54,646 bases of DNA from assembly GCA_017399445.1 (NCBI GenBank), contig JAFQCM010000011.1, positions 1 through 54,646 of the forward strand, in the 5' to 3' direction. Of the stretch, positions 42,976-52,231 are shown piece after piece. A program made the position numbers and the translations under genes. Source of the DNA: Lachnospiraceae bacterium (GTDB lineage Bacteria; Bacillota; Clostridia; Lachnospirales; Lachnospiraceae). The notes under the pieces are model-generated. The model had not been told where the DNA came from, made no database searches, and worked only from the letters and a program-made list of their open reading frames with translations. Each line of letters begins with the position of its first letter. The stretch's first letter is position 1.

Positions 42976-43938
42976 CTATTTTCTACCCACTAAAATCTTA
43001 TAAAGTCCCGGGTTTAGAAAAAAGATTCTGTATCCAACACTCGTTTTCCATGGAGTATTTCCATGCTTTTTTAATTCCTGGTACATTGATTTTAATTTTT
43101 CTAGTAAATCCTGTTCAATTTCTACTTCTTTTAAAAATTCCTTAGATTTATAATATAAATCAATGGTTCCGTCCATATAGATTTTATACATAGGTGTCAA
43201 AATTTCCTTTTCACCATGGTCTTTCAAAAAAGAAATTCGTTCTCTTACTGCCCATTCCCAGTCCAAACGTTTCTTGGAAAACTGATTTCGTGTAATACTT
43301 TCCCCACCTGTATAATATCCATAAAGAAAACGATATAAAAATGCCACTTTTTCTGCTTGATAAAACAACTTATGAGTGGTTGCTTCATCTTCATGAATTT
43401 TTCCTTCTGGATAGCTTACTTTATCAAAGAGACTTCTCTTATACAGCTTGTTCCAGGCTACCACGTTATATGCTCCATCTTTCCAGCTCATGCCGGCTAT
43501 CATTTCTTTTCCAGAAAAAATCTCCATAGGTTCTGTAATCTCTTCTTTTGACTTTGTAAGCACATCTCCGCTTACATATTCATAACGACACTGGGCAATC
43601 TCACTGCCTGTCACCTTACAGGCACAATGTAGTGCTTCAATAAAATCTTCTGCAATAAAGTCATCCGAATCCACAAAAGCAAGATACTCTCCTTTTGCAA
43701 TATCAATGCCGCTATTTCTAGCAGCGGAAAGACCACCATTTTCCCTATGAATTACAATAATTCGCTTGTCCTTTTTTGCCCACTGGTCACAAATTTGAGG
43801 ACATTTATCCTTTGACCCATCGTCCACCAGAATGATTTCTAAATTTTTATAAGTCTGATTTGTAATAGAGCGGATACATCGTTCTAGATATTTTTCCACC
43901 ATATAGACAGGAACAACCACACTAATCAATTCCTCCAT
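42976..43938 (-). CDS. Glycosyltransferase family 2
   Basis: A 320-aa GT2 enzyme with VVVPVYMVEKYLERC (7-21), LVDDGSKD near 37, NGGLSAARNSG near 67, and VDSDDF near 91. It starts 1 bp after the neighbouring GT2 gene. The C-terminal part includes TPWKTSVGYRIFFL, a short hydrophobic end that may touch the membrane. It probably adds one sugar of the repeat unit. Donor and linkage cannot be inferred. Confidence 0.88.
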   Translation of the reverse strand: MEELISVVVPVYMVEKYLERCIRSITNQTYKNLEIILVDDGSKDKCPQICDQWAKKDKRIIVIHRENGGLSAARNSGIDIAKGEYLAFVDSDDFIAEDFIEALHCACKVTGSEIAQCRYEYVSGDVLTKSKEEITEPMEIFSGKEMIAGMSWKDGAYNVVAWNKLYKRSLFDKVSYPEGKIHEDEATTHKLFYQAEKVAFLYRFLYGYYTGGESITRNQFSKKRLDWEWAVRERISFLKDHGEKEILTPMYKIYMDGTIDLYYKSKEFLKEVEIEQDLLEKLKSMYQELKKHGNTPWKTSVGYRIFFLNPGLYKILVGRK

Positions 43939-43939
43939 A

Positions 43940-44947
43940 CTACCTTCCTTTCACCACACCAATTATCATTTTCCGCATATAGCACAGCCACCATAAGCTT
44001 CTTATTCTTTTCTTTTTAAAAAAAACATTCAATATTTTCAAATCTGCTGGCAAACATGAGATATTTTCATTGATTTCCTTTAAGTATCTATTACTATAAT
44101 ATCTTTCCACCATATTTGCAAATTTGCTTTTTGTAATATCTTCCTCATATACACTTTCAGCAATATCACATAAAACTTCTGATACCATTCTGGAGTAAAT
44201 AATCTCTTCTCCTCCCTGTTGATGCAAATTATCATGATAAAACTTTTCCGTTTCCCTGGAAATATATTCAGCAATTTCCAACTTATTTTCTCGTTTTTTA
44301 GCAGATAAGTTGGTATTTCCCCTTTCCTGTATGTAATAATATAATGGTTCTTTTACTATAGCAATTTTCTCTACTTTTTCTAAATATTTTAAATTGAATA
44401 ATAAGTCTTCTCCCAAACTAAGGTTTTCAGGAAACTTTTCTTTCACTAACTCCCTTTTATACAATTTGTTCCATGGCATGTTCAAAAAGCCCTTCTGATA
44501 AAATCCTAAAAAGCTTGTAGCAAATTCTGTTCTATTTAATGTTCCATTTATTTCCTGTTCTGGAACTTTTATAATATCTTCATTTAAATACCTATGGCAA
44601 AAACCCGAAAGAACCATATCAGCTGCAGATTCTTCCATTGCTTTTACTAAAATTTTGCACATATCTTTTTCAATATAATCATCACTATCCACAAATTGAA
44701 TATACTCTCCCTGTGCATGCTCAATTCCAGTATTTCTGGCTGCAGAAACACCTGCATTTTCTTTGTCCACCACTTTAATACGGGAATCTGTTTTTCCATA
44801 TTGATTACAAATTTCCAAAGAACCATCCGTAGAACCATCATTTACTAAAATAACTTCTAACTTGTTATATGACTGATTTAAAATACTTTCCACACATCTA
44901 TTCAGTTTTTCTTCGCAATTATACACTGGAACAATCACTGAAATCAT
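43940..44947 (-). CDS. Glycosyltransferase family 2
   Basis: A 335-aa GT2 enzyme with VIVPVYNCEEKLNRC (4-18), LVNDGSTDGS near 34, NAGVSAARNTG near 64, and VDSDDY near 89. Its start overlaps the end of the acetyltransferase gene by 4 bp (ATGA type), implying coupled translation. It is the first of the three GT2 genes in this run. The substrate is unknown. Confidence 0.88.
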   Translation of the reverse strand: MISVIVPVYNCEEKLNRCVESILNQSYNKLEVILVNDGSTDGSLEICNQYGKTDSRIKVVDKENAGVSAARNTGIEHAQGEYIQFVDSDDYIEKDMCKILVKAMEESAADMVLSGFCHRYLNEDIIKVPEQEINGTLNRTEFATSFLGFYQKGFLNMPWNKLYKRELVKEKFPENLSLGEDLLFNLKYLEKVEKIAIVKEPLYYYIQERGNTNLSAKKRENKLEIAEYISRETEKFYHDNLHQQGGEEIIYSRMVSEVLCDIAESVYEEDITKSKFANMVERYYSNRYLKEINENISCLPADLKILNVFFKKKRIRSLWWLCYMRKMIIGVVKGR

Positions 44948-45471
44948 TTCTTTTCCACCATAACCTTTTCCCGTTTATTATAATATGTTACTCCAGCTAA
45001 CACTTCACCAGTTACTACAGAACCGGCTCCAATCACAGCACCATCTCCAATTTTGCTTCCTGGCAAAATCACACAATTTGCACCAATCCATACCTGTTTT
45101 CCAATGATTACCGTTGATGTGGTATATCCGTTAAAATCTCCTGTATGATTATGGTCTACAATCACCACATTATTCCCTATTTGGCAACCTTCACCAATTT
45201 CAATTCTTTCCATACAGGTTACAGCACAATTATAATTAAAAAAACATTTGTCACCTATTACCAGTTCTCCATTTTCTACTCTGGCATGAAAACTATCCCG
45301 AGCTACCAATTCTCTGCCCACCTGCATTTTTCCCTGTTTTCCTATGAAAAAGTCAGAATGTTTTCCAATAGCATGAATCAGACTGATCGAAAGTCGCGTT
45401 CCATATCTTATTTTATAAAACATTACTTTTGGAAGTGAAATCACTGCCCTTTTTGCCAGTTCCCAGTTCAT
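44944..45471 (-). CDS. Hexapeptide-repeat acetyltransferase
   Basis: A 175-aa left-handed beta-helix acyltransferase. Repeats of the I/VGxxxx type run from about residue 70, with VDHNHTGDF carrying the likely catalytic His and GSKIGDGAVIGAGSVVTG near the end. It is cytoplasmic and uses acetyl-CoA, as serine or maltose O-acetyltransferases do, and probably acetylates a sugar of the repeat unit before export. It overlaps the GT2 gene behind it by 4 bp and abuts the TagF-like gene with no gap. Confidence 0.88.
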   Translation of the reverse strand: MNWELAKRAVISLPKVMFYKIRYGTRLSISLIHAIGKHSDFFIGKQGKMQVGRELVARDSFHARVENGELVIGDKCFFNYNCAVTCMERIEIGEGCQIGNNVVIVDHNHTGDFNGYTTSTVIIGKQVWIGANCVILPGSKIGDGAVIGAGSVVTGEVLAGVTYYNKREKVMVEKK

Positions 45472-46671
45472 TTATCTTTCCTCCATCCAGTCTACTACTG
45501 ATTTAGCTCCAATCCCTTTGTCGCAGCATTTATCTGCCATAAAATCATGTACTTTCTCTAAATAAGAATTCTTTTCATAGTCCATAATAATTTTTTCCAA
45601 CCCATCATTGGTATGGGTCTTTGGAAATGGTACTTCATCTAAAGTAATCAGTCCTCTTTCCTTCATATATTCTTCTAAATCAGAGGCATACAAAAAGCAA
45701 GGTTTGTCCATAATTGCAAATTCAAACATTGCAGAAGTAAAGTCTGTAATCATTACATCTGAGGCAAACAATAATTCTTGCATATCACTATAAGAAGAAG
45801 CATTAATGATATTTTCCCCTTTTAAATTCAAAGCATCAAACTTATCAAATAAATTTGGATGAAGTCTTACTAATAATACCCATTCTCCTCCAAATTTCTT
45901 TGAAAGCACTTTTAACACTCTGTCATAATCCATATTATAAGCTGACAAACCATAATCTGCCCGGAAAGTAGGTGCATAAAGTATAGTCTTTTTATGTGCC
46001 GGAATTCCCAATGCCTGATAAATCTTTCTTTTTTCTTCTTCCCCGGCTGTATAAAAAATATCATTTCTTGGATGTCCTTTTTCTAAGAATTCACCATCAT
46101 ACCAGAAAATCCGTTTGAAATGACTTGTCATAAACTGACCATTAGAAACAATCAAATCAATTGCCTTGGAGTCTGTTTTTGCCATTTCAATATATTCTTT
46201 GCTTAAAGTATCTTCCACATCTTTTTCAATCCGCTTAAATCCTAATCCTGCGTGCCATGTCTGAATATAATACTGACCTTCTCTTTTTCGAAAATACTGA
46301 TTAAATCTTACATTATTAATCCAAAACTGTGCGGTTGCCATATGGTAAATTTCCTTTATTGTTCCTGTTTTTACCGGCTTTATTTCTTTTGGCAGCTTTT
46401 GTTCCTTTGGATTCTGCAACAGCCATACTAACTGATAACCACTATTTCTGCTCAATAATTCTTTTGCAATATACTTTTGATTATCAGCAAATCCTCTTCC
46501 ATTAAAATTAGTCAGATACACCTTCTTCTTTTTAATGGGAAATTGAACACACACTGCCCAGACAGCCTTAGCAAACACATCATTTTTGAAATGTTCATAC
46601 TTTCTGGCAATACCCACTAAAAACTTATATAATTTTTCATTTTCTTTTATCTTTTCTACTATACTACTCAT
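45472..46671 (-). CDS. TagF-like CDP-polyol phosphotransferase, single domain
   Basis: A 399-aa member of the CDP-glycerol/ribitol glycerophosphotransferase family. The conserved His lies in IQTWHAGLG (near 138); APTFRAD, VRLHP and MITDFTSAMFEFA follow as in TagF/TarL C-terminal domains. It is shorter than TagF itself and resembles enzymes that add single polyol phosphates to glycan repeats. It shows that the right-hand glycan locus also uses CDP-polyol, though tagD and the tarI-like gene lie 30 kb away in the left operon. Polyol identity is open. Confidence 0.88.
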   Translation of the reverse strand: MSSIVEKIKENEKLYKFLVGIARKYEHFKNDVFAKAVWAVCVQFPIKKKKVYLTNFNGRGFADNQKYIAKELLSRNSGYQLVWLLQNPKEQKLPKEIKPVKTGTIKEIYHMATAQFWINNVRFNQYFRKREGQYYIQTWHAGLGFKRIEKDVEDTLSKEYIEMAKTDSKAIDLIVSNGQFMTSHFKRIFWYDGEFLEKGHPRNDIFYTAGEEEKRKIYQALGIPAHKKTILYAPTFRADYGLSAYNMDYDRVLKVLSKKFGGEWVLLVRLHPNLFDKFDALNLKGENIINASSYSDMQELLFASDVMITDFTSAMFEFAIMDKPCFLYASDLEEYMKERGLITLDEVPFPKTHTNDGLEKIIMDYEKNSYLEKVHDFMADKCCDKGIGAKSVVDWMEER

Positions 46672-46675
46672 AATT

Positions 46676-48190
46676 CTACCCGCGTCTTAACAGTTTATTG
46701 ATTACCATTTCTCTGTCCGCTTTCTTTAAAATAATAAAGAAATTCAGGCACAAAGCAATCATTCCTACTACAATTCCTACTGCAATCAGAGAAAAGTAGC
46801 TGTCAATATTCACCAAATATCTGGAAACTAGTGCTACTACACTAATACTTGCAATCGAAATCCATCCCGTAATAATGTCTGCGTAAAAGGTACTCCATTT
46901 TACTTCCAGACACTTACTTGCATAAATTGGAGTAAAGACTAAATTACGCAAAAGTCCTATTACCGTACTTGTCCCTGCAATTGCATATAGTCCAAGATTT
47001 GTAGTTTTCAGTAAAATAAACACCAAAGAAGTTGATAATACTCCGGAAATAATCATTACAATGGAATTTATCTTTACTTTCTTTGTAATAATAAATACAT
47101 GGTACAGCACCTGAATACTCATACTTACATACAAAACTCCCATTCCCAAAAGAGAAAGTCTATGCATTTCATGAGGATCTCTTAACGGAAGCCATAAGGA
47201 ATAAAAAATATCCCCATAAGCTGTTACAAAAGCAATTGGAATACTCATTATGAAAATCATAATTCTATTTGAACTTTTGATAATATCAATTAATTCCCTC
47301 TTATCCCCTTTTGCATAAGCAATTGTAATCTGTGGGGAAAATACTCCCACCACAGTTCCCATGAGACCTGAAATGGCAATGGGAACTGTTTTTGCATTAC
47401 TCAAAGCAGACATTGCAGTGCTTCCGATAAAAAGACTGGTAATCACTATATCCAGTTCGTCTAACAATACCTGGCTTAATCTTGTAAGAGAGTTCCAAAG
47501 TCCCAGAGAAATTAACTCCCATACTTTTTTCCAATTAAAATAGGACTTTTTTATATGAATTTCTGGCAATAATCTTTTTGTAAACTGTATATTGGATAAA
47601 GTTAAATAACTAGTATGAAGCAAAGATGCCACTCCAATATACCAGATATATTTAGGAAAGAAATGGAACGCAACCACCAAAAAAACAACCCTTAAAATTT
47701 CTGCCTGAATGGTTCTAACCGAATTTAAGTCCAGTCTGTCTCTACAATAAGTTGCCACCCCAAATACAGAACCAATAATGCTCACAAAAAAATTTACAAA
47801 CAGAAAAATCCATAATAATCTTACATCTCCTGCATATCCAGCAGGAACAGGAAAGATTTTATCTACAAAAATAATCAATGTAAGCATAGGAATCAAAAAC
47901 ACCAGTGCCATCAAAAGATTCCCAAAAAACACAGAAGAAAAATATTCATTAGCATTTTCTTCATCTTTTTTATGAATATGAATGGTGATAAATCTACTTG
48001 CCATAGTATTTAAAGCGGAAACTACTATTTGGGCACAGGTAATAAAATTATTAGCAAGTCCCACGAATCCACTTAATTCTGTACTAATCTGATCAATAAT
48101 AGGAGTCACAATAAAGCTGACTCCCATATTCACAGCAAATGCCATAATCTGGGCTGTAAGATTAATCATCAATCGTTTTTTATCATTCAT
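46676..48190 (-). CDS. Wzx-type polysaccharide flippase
   Basis: A 504-aa membrane protein with about 14 helices of the polysaccharide-transport/MATE-like flippase family. The N-terminal INLTAQIMAFAVNMGVSF and the LGLWNSLTRLSQ block after the middle loop are typical. It should flip undecaprenyl-diphosphate-linked repeat units to the outer face. It lies between the DUF2142 and TagF-like genes. No clear Wzy polymerase is recognisable among the other membrane proteins. Confidence 0.88.
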   Translation of the reverse strand: MNDKKRLMINLTAQIMAFAVNMGVSFIVTPIIDQISTELSGFVGLANNFITCAQIVVSALNTMASRFITIHIHKKDEENANEYFSSVFFGNLLMALVFLIPMLTLIIFVDKIFPVPAGYAGDVRLLWIFLFVNFFVSIIGSVFGVATYCRDRLDLNSVRTIQAEILRVVFLVVAFHFFPKYIWYIGVASLLHTSYLTLSNIQFTKRLLPEIHIKKSYFNWKKVWELISLGLWNSLTRLSQVLLDELDIVITSLFIGSTAMSALSNAKTVPIAISGLMGTVVGVFSPQITIAYAKGDKRELIDIIKSSNRIMIFIMSIPIAFVTAYGDIFYSLWLPLRDPHEMHRLSLLGMGVLYVSMSIQVLYHVFIITKKVKINSIVMIISGVLSTSLVFILLKTTNLGLYAIAGTSTVIGLLRNLVFTPIYASKCLEVKWSTFYADIITGWISIASISVVALVSRYLVNIDSYFSLIAVGIVVGMIALCLNFFIILKKADREMVINKLLRRG

Positions 48191-48205
48191 TTTACTCTCC
48201 TACTT

Positions 48206-50464
48206 TTATAAAACTACATGAATAAAGCATAAAGCTGCTGCTATGGTAGTCATACAGCCAGAAAACATAATTGCTCTATCTTCATTTTTATCAAAAATAA
48301 TCTTGGAATTTCTAAGTATCATCAACAATGGTAACAATAATGGGAAAAAGTATCTTCCCTGAATCCCTTCTACAGATACATAAGTAATTGGTGTCCATGA
48401 TACTAACATTCCCATCAACACTAGCATGACACTAGCAGCACACAACAAAAATATCATCCACTTATTTTCTGTAGTAATAAACTGTTTTTCTCCCCTTGCA
48501 CGGAAAGCAGAAAGTAACAAAATAACCACAAACGCCATTACAAGTACATTAGATAATTCTATTTGAATCCATCCCAAATGCTGTCCTAACATAGACTGTA
48601 AATAAAACTCTGTCTTGTCTGCAAATGTATTATTTAAAACATCAAATAAAACCATCGGATTTTGCAAAATATAGCCCAAACTGTAATTTGGTATGGTAAT
48701 TGCTTCCTGAATTCCCATTACTTTATTTGTAGTTTCTACTGCTGTATTCACCGTAGCTGTGTTCACTACTTTTATATTCTTTACCAGAAATCCCAATAAG
48801 AATACAACACTTAAACTCCCCATGCAGATATACCCTGCTTTTTTAGAAACAAATTTCTTTATTGGTATCAACAGAAATAAAAATACGATGGGTGTGTATG
48901 CTCCACTCTTACAATAAATAATGGCAATTCCTAAAATACAACAAACAGCAATATCTAATGCTTTTAATTTTTCCTGAGAATATGCCATGGAAAAAATATA
49001 ACACATATACAGTAAAGCTACGGAAAATAGTATTGAGTCATAGGAAAAGGAATTTGCCTGCTGCAATGTTATTGGAAGCATAGATAAAACAAACAGTGTA
49101 GCCTTTCCAAAAGGAATCTTCCGCATTCCCAAAAAGACTGCCAGTGCAAATACCAAAAGTCCCATAAATCTGCCCAAAAACAACATTTGTACATATCCTA
49201 AATGAAATATTCTTGCCAGAATAATTCCCAAAGCCCCAGGAAAATGCATAAACAAATATGCTCCAGAGTTACCAGTAGCTTCTGCCTCTATAATTTCTTC
49301 ATTCTCTACCGTTTTCCCAATATTTTCATACACATAACGATAATTTTCAAAACTAGGATCGGAAATAAATAATTTCTGAGCATCATCTACTCTTTTCAAA
49401 CAATGGAAATCATCAGTATTTCCCGTATTCATTAAAATATCTGCGTATCGATAAGCCATATCAAGATGAGTTTCTTCATCAGGCACCATATATGGTGTAA
49501 TTAAAAATCCATATATACTTCCTATTACTAAAATACTAAAAAAGGTACACCATTCCAGTCCTACTTTTTTTATAAACAAAAGATAATACAAAAAAACTGC
49601 AAACAATGTTAAAATACCACAAATAACAAGAAAATATGGCCGAAGAAAATGATTTAACTCCAACTGTGATTTCATAGCAAGTGTATATTTTCCTTCTTTT
49701 TCATTGACTATAGCTTTTGCACTACCTTCCTCATTGGTAACTGCCAGTGAAATTTTGTATTGGGAAATATCCTCTGGAAAACTAAGACGTAATGTATAAT
49801 GCTGTTTGTCTGCCTGAAGTTCCTTTTTTGGAAACATGATTTTCCAACTGAATCCATTATTGACTTCGGAAACATCAATAGAAGTTTTTACAATTTCCTC
49901 TTGAGCATTTCTTAATAGAACTGCTTCAATTTTACCTGTCCGGTCATTAGCTGGGTTTTCCATATAAAAAGCTGGAGAGATTCCTATGAATTCCTCTTCT
50001 GCAACAGTAAATTCCTGCGAAACTTCTACTATATCCTCTGTAATTTCAATTTTACCTGTTCCTACCGAAGTAATTATACCATCCCTGGTAGAATTCATTG
50101 CTACTCTGATATCTGTTCTGTACACATATAAAGTTCCATAAACCATAGCAAGAACTACAAGAAAAATTCCTATTACATTATGGTACTTTCCCCAGAAACC
50201 TCTTATTATTTCTGTTATCTTTTTTCGACTTTTATTTTCTTTCTTTTCCTGCTTTTCTTCTGCAAAAAACACAGAATACATGGCTATCCCTGCACATAAG
50301 AAAATAACTGTATGCATAATAATCCCTTTTACTGAATACAATCCCATATACCGCTCATTTCTTGGTCTTACCAGCTGGACAATCATATAAATAAGACATA
50401 GCACAATGTATCCGATCACAGTTTCTTTTTTATGTTTCTTTAAAGTCTCCCATAATTTTTTCAA
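48206..50464 (-). CDS. DUF2142 membrane protein
   Basis: A 752-aa membrane protein. It has N-terminal helices (about 18-35, 47-65 and 95-115), an outer beta-rich domain (about 120-265), then about ten helices. PDEETHLDMAYRYADIL near 328 is the DUF2142 signature, placed like the acidic catalytic loop of GT-C enzymes. It is the first gene of the polysaccharide region after the HPr terminator. The start appears to be TTG (50462-50464) with AAGGA about 9 nt before; the nearby ATG reads into a stop after two codons. It may be a GT-C transferase or a polymerase. Confidence 0.8.
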   Translation of the reverse strand: MKKLWETLKKHKKETVIGYIVLCLIYMIVQLVRPRNERYMGLYSVKGIIMHTVIFLCAGIAMYSVFFAEEKQEKKENKSRKKITEIIRGFWGKYHNVIGIFLVVLAMVYGTLYVYRTDIRVAMNSTRDGIITSVGTGKIEITEDIVEVSQEFTVAEEEFIGISPAFYMENPANDRTGKIEAVLLRNAQEEIVKTSIDVSEVNNGFSWKIMFPKKELQADKQHYTLRLSFPEDISQYKISLAVTNEEGSAKAIVNEKEGKYTLAMKSQLELNHFLRPYFLVICGILTLFAVFLYYLLFIKKVGLEWCTFFSILVIGSIYGFLITPYMVPDEETHLDMAYRYADILMNTGNTDDFHCLKRVDDAQKLFISDPSFENYRYVYENIGKTVENEEIIEAEATGNSGAYLFMHFPGALGIILARIFHLGYVQMLFLGRFMGLLVFALAVFLGMRKIPFGKATLFVLSMLPITLQQANSFSYDSILFSVALLYMCYIFSMAYSQEKLKALDIAVCCILGIAIIYCKSGAYTPIVFLFLLIPIKKFVSKKAGYICMGSLSVVFLLGFLVKNIKVVNTATVNTAVETTNKVMGIQEAITIPNYSLGYILQNPMVLFDVLNNTFADKTEFYLQSMLGQHLGWIQIELSNVLVMAFVVILLLSAFRARGEKQFITTENKWMIFLLCAASVMLVLMGMLVSWTPITYVSVEGIQGRYFFPLLLPLLMILRNSKIIFDKNEDRAIMFSGCMTTIAAALCFIHVVL

Positions 50465-50504
50465 AACATTATTTCCTTTCTACTGTTAATATGTCATAAA
50501 CAGC

Positions 50505-50531
50505 AAACAGCCACGCTATGCGTGGCTGTTT
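50505..50531 (-). terminator. Terminator of the cdaA-cdaR-glmM-HPr operon
   Basis: A perfect 12-bp inverted repeat (AAACAGCCACGC and GCGTGGCTGTTT) with a 3-nt loop lies 39 bp after the HPr stop. A-rich and T-rich arms lie at its base on both strands, so it can end transcripts in either direction. It separates the housekeeping operon from the polysaccharide genes. Confidence 0.8.
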
Positions 50532-50542
50532 CTCCTGCCTTA

Positions 50543-50573
50543 CCAGTATAGCATTCTCAAAATACTATACTAG
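50543..50573 (-). repeat. 31-bp palindromic element, copy B
   Basis: On the minus strand it starts CTAGTATAGTATTTTG and ends GCTATACTGG, with a 7-bp inverted repeat AGTATAG/CTATACT at its ends. Copy A at 41875-41905 has the same position relative to a gene end: the TAG in its first bases is the stop codon, here of the HPr gene. Confidence 0.65.
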
Positions 50574-50836
50574 TTCTCTCCAAGTCCACTTTCTACTGCC
50601 TGCACAAGTCCTTTCAAAGCCTCTTCTTCGTCTTCACCTTGACAAATAAGCTCAATTTCATCGCCACTTTTCACGCACGCTCCCAGTACACTTAAAACAC
50701 TTTTTGCATTTGCAGTAGTTTCTCTAAATGTAAATGTTGTAGTTGACTTGTACTTCATTGCTTCCTTACACAAAACACCTGCAGGACGTAAATGTAGTCC
50801 TGTTGGATTCTTTATTGTTACTTTCTGACTTACCAT
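50570..50836 (-). CDS. HPr family phosphocarrier protein
   Basis: An 88-aa HPr-like protein, the phosphate carrier of the PTS. The phosphorylation site His15 is in NPTGLHLRPAG (10-20), and Ser46, the HPr-kinase site used in Gram-positive catabolite control, is kept in NAKSVLSVLG (43-52). The wording around Ser46 differs from B. subtilis HPr, so it could be a second, specialised copy. It lies 27 bp after glmM and ends the operon. GGAGG is 9 nt before the ATG. Confidence 0.92.
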   Translation of the reverse strand: MVSQKVTIKNPTGLHLRPAGVLCKEAMKYKSTTTFTFRETTANAKSVLSVLGACVKSGDEIELICQGEDEEEALKGLVQAVESGLGEN

Positions 50837-50863
50837 ATGGTGCTACCTCCATTCTTATGTACT

Positions 50864-52213
50864 TTAAGCAATTGTATCCATAATCAGATTCGCTAATCTT
50901 CTTGCTTCCTCTTCAATTACCTTTTGCTCTTTTCCCTCGATCATAACTCTTACTAAAGGTTCTGTACCGGATGGTCTGATTAACACTCTGCCTTTTCCGT
51001 CAAATTTCTTTTCCAATTCTGCAATGGCAGATGCTATTTCCGGATATTCCATATAGCTTTCTTTCTTATCATTTGGTACCTTTGCATTTACTAATGCCTG
51101 CGGAAGGACTTCCATCACCTTGGCCAGTTCTGATAATGGCTTTCCTGTTTTTACCATAACTTCCAATAAATGAAGAGCACTTAACAATCCATCACCTGTA
51201 GTATTCTCATCCAGAAAAATAATATGTCCTGACTGTTCTCCACCTAAATTAGCACCAATTTTTTTCATATGTTCTAATACATAACGGTCTCCAACTTTTG
51301 TCTTTTCTATATTCAGTCCCTTTTCTTCTCCCATAATGTAGAACCCAAGATTACTCATTACAGTAGCTACTATGGTATCTTTTTTCAACTTACCCTGACC
51401 TTTCATAAAATTACCACAAATAGCCATTAATTGATCTCCATCTACCATATTTCCAAATTCGTCTACCGCCAAAAGTCTGTCAGCATCTCCATCAAAAGCA
51501 AGACCTACTGCTGCCTTTTCTTCTACTACTCTTCTCATTAATTCTTCCATATGGGTAGAACCACATTTATCATTAATATTAGTTCCATCCGGATTTGTGT
51601 GAATTGGCACTACTTCTGCGCCTAAATCTCTTAATGTTTCAATTGCAGTGTAGTAAGAAGCACCTTCTGCACAATCTACAACCATTCGTATTCCATTTAA
51701 TTTTACATTAACAGCATTTTTTGCAAATGTAATATAATCTTCCCCTGCATCCATTCTGTACTTTACTTTTCCAATATCTTTTCCCACTGGGAAAGGAACT
51801 CCTTGCATACCATTCTGAATCAAAGTTTCTATTTCGTCTTCTAATTCATCAGATAATTTGTATCCTTCGCTATTAAAGAACTTAATTCCATTAAATTCTA
51901 CCGGATTATGTGATGCGGAAATCACAACTCCGGCATCTACTCCATAAGCTCTTGTGAGATATGCAATCGCTGGTGTTGGTACTACACCCACATAAACTGC
52001 ATTGGCTCCTACAGAACAAATTCCTGCCATTAAGGCATTGGCTAACATTCCTCCAGAAATTCTTGTATCACAGCCCACAATAATCGTTGGTTTATGTGCA
52101 TTTTCCTTTGTAAGTACATAAGCTCCTGCCTGACCTAATTCCATTGCAAGCTTAGGTGTTAATTCCTCATTAGCTACACCTCTTACACCATCTGTTCCAA
52201 ACAATCTTCCCAT
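50864..52213 (-). CDS. glmM: Phosphoglucosamine mutase
   Basis: A 449-aa enzyme that converts glucosamine-6-phosphate to glucosamine-1-phosphate for UDP-GlcNAc and wall synthesis. It has LFGTDGVRG at the start, the phosphoserine loop ISASHNP with Ser101, the metal loop DGDADR near 240, and RPSGTEP near the end. The length matches GlmM (about 450 aa). It follows cdaR by 18 bp in the conserved Firmicutes order cdaA-cdaR-glmM, in which GlmM also binds and restrains CdaA. Confidence 0.97.
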   Translation of the reverse strand: MGRLFGTDGVRGVANEELTPKLAMELGQAGAYVLTKENAHKPTIIVGCDTRISGGMLANALMAGICSVGANAVYVGVVPTPAIAYLTRAYGVDAGVVISASHNPVEFNGIKFFNSEGYKLSDELEDEIETLIQNGMQGVPFPVGKDIGKVKYRMDAGEDYITFAKNAVNVKLNGIRMVVDCAEGASYYTAIETLRDLGAEVVPIHTNPDGTNINDKCGSTHMEELMRRVVEEKAAVGLAFDGDADRLLAVDEFGNMVDGDQLMAICGNFMKGQGKLKKDTIVATVMSNLGFYIMGEEKGLNIEKTKVGDRYVLEHMKKIGANLGGEQSGHIIFLDENTTGDGLLSALHLLEVMVKTGKPLSELAKVMEVLPQALVNAKVPNDKKESYMEYPEIASAIAELEKKFDGKGRVLIRPSGTEPLVRVMIEGKEQKVIEEEARRLANLIMDTIA

Positions 52214-52231
52214 TATTTCCCTCCGTAGGCC

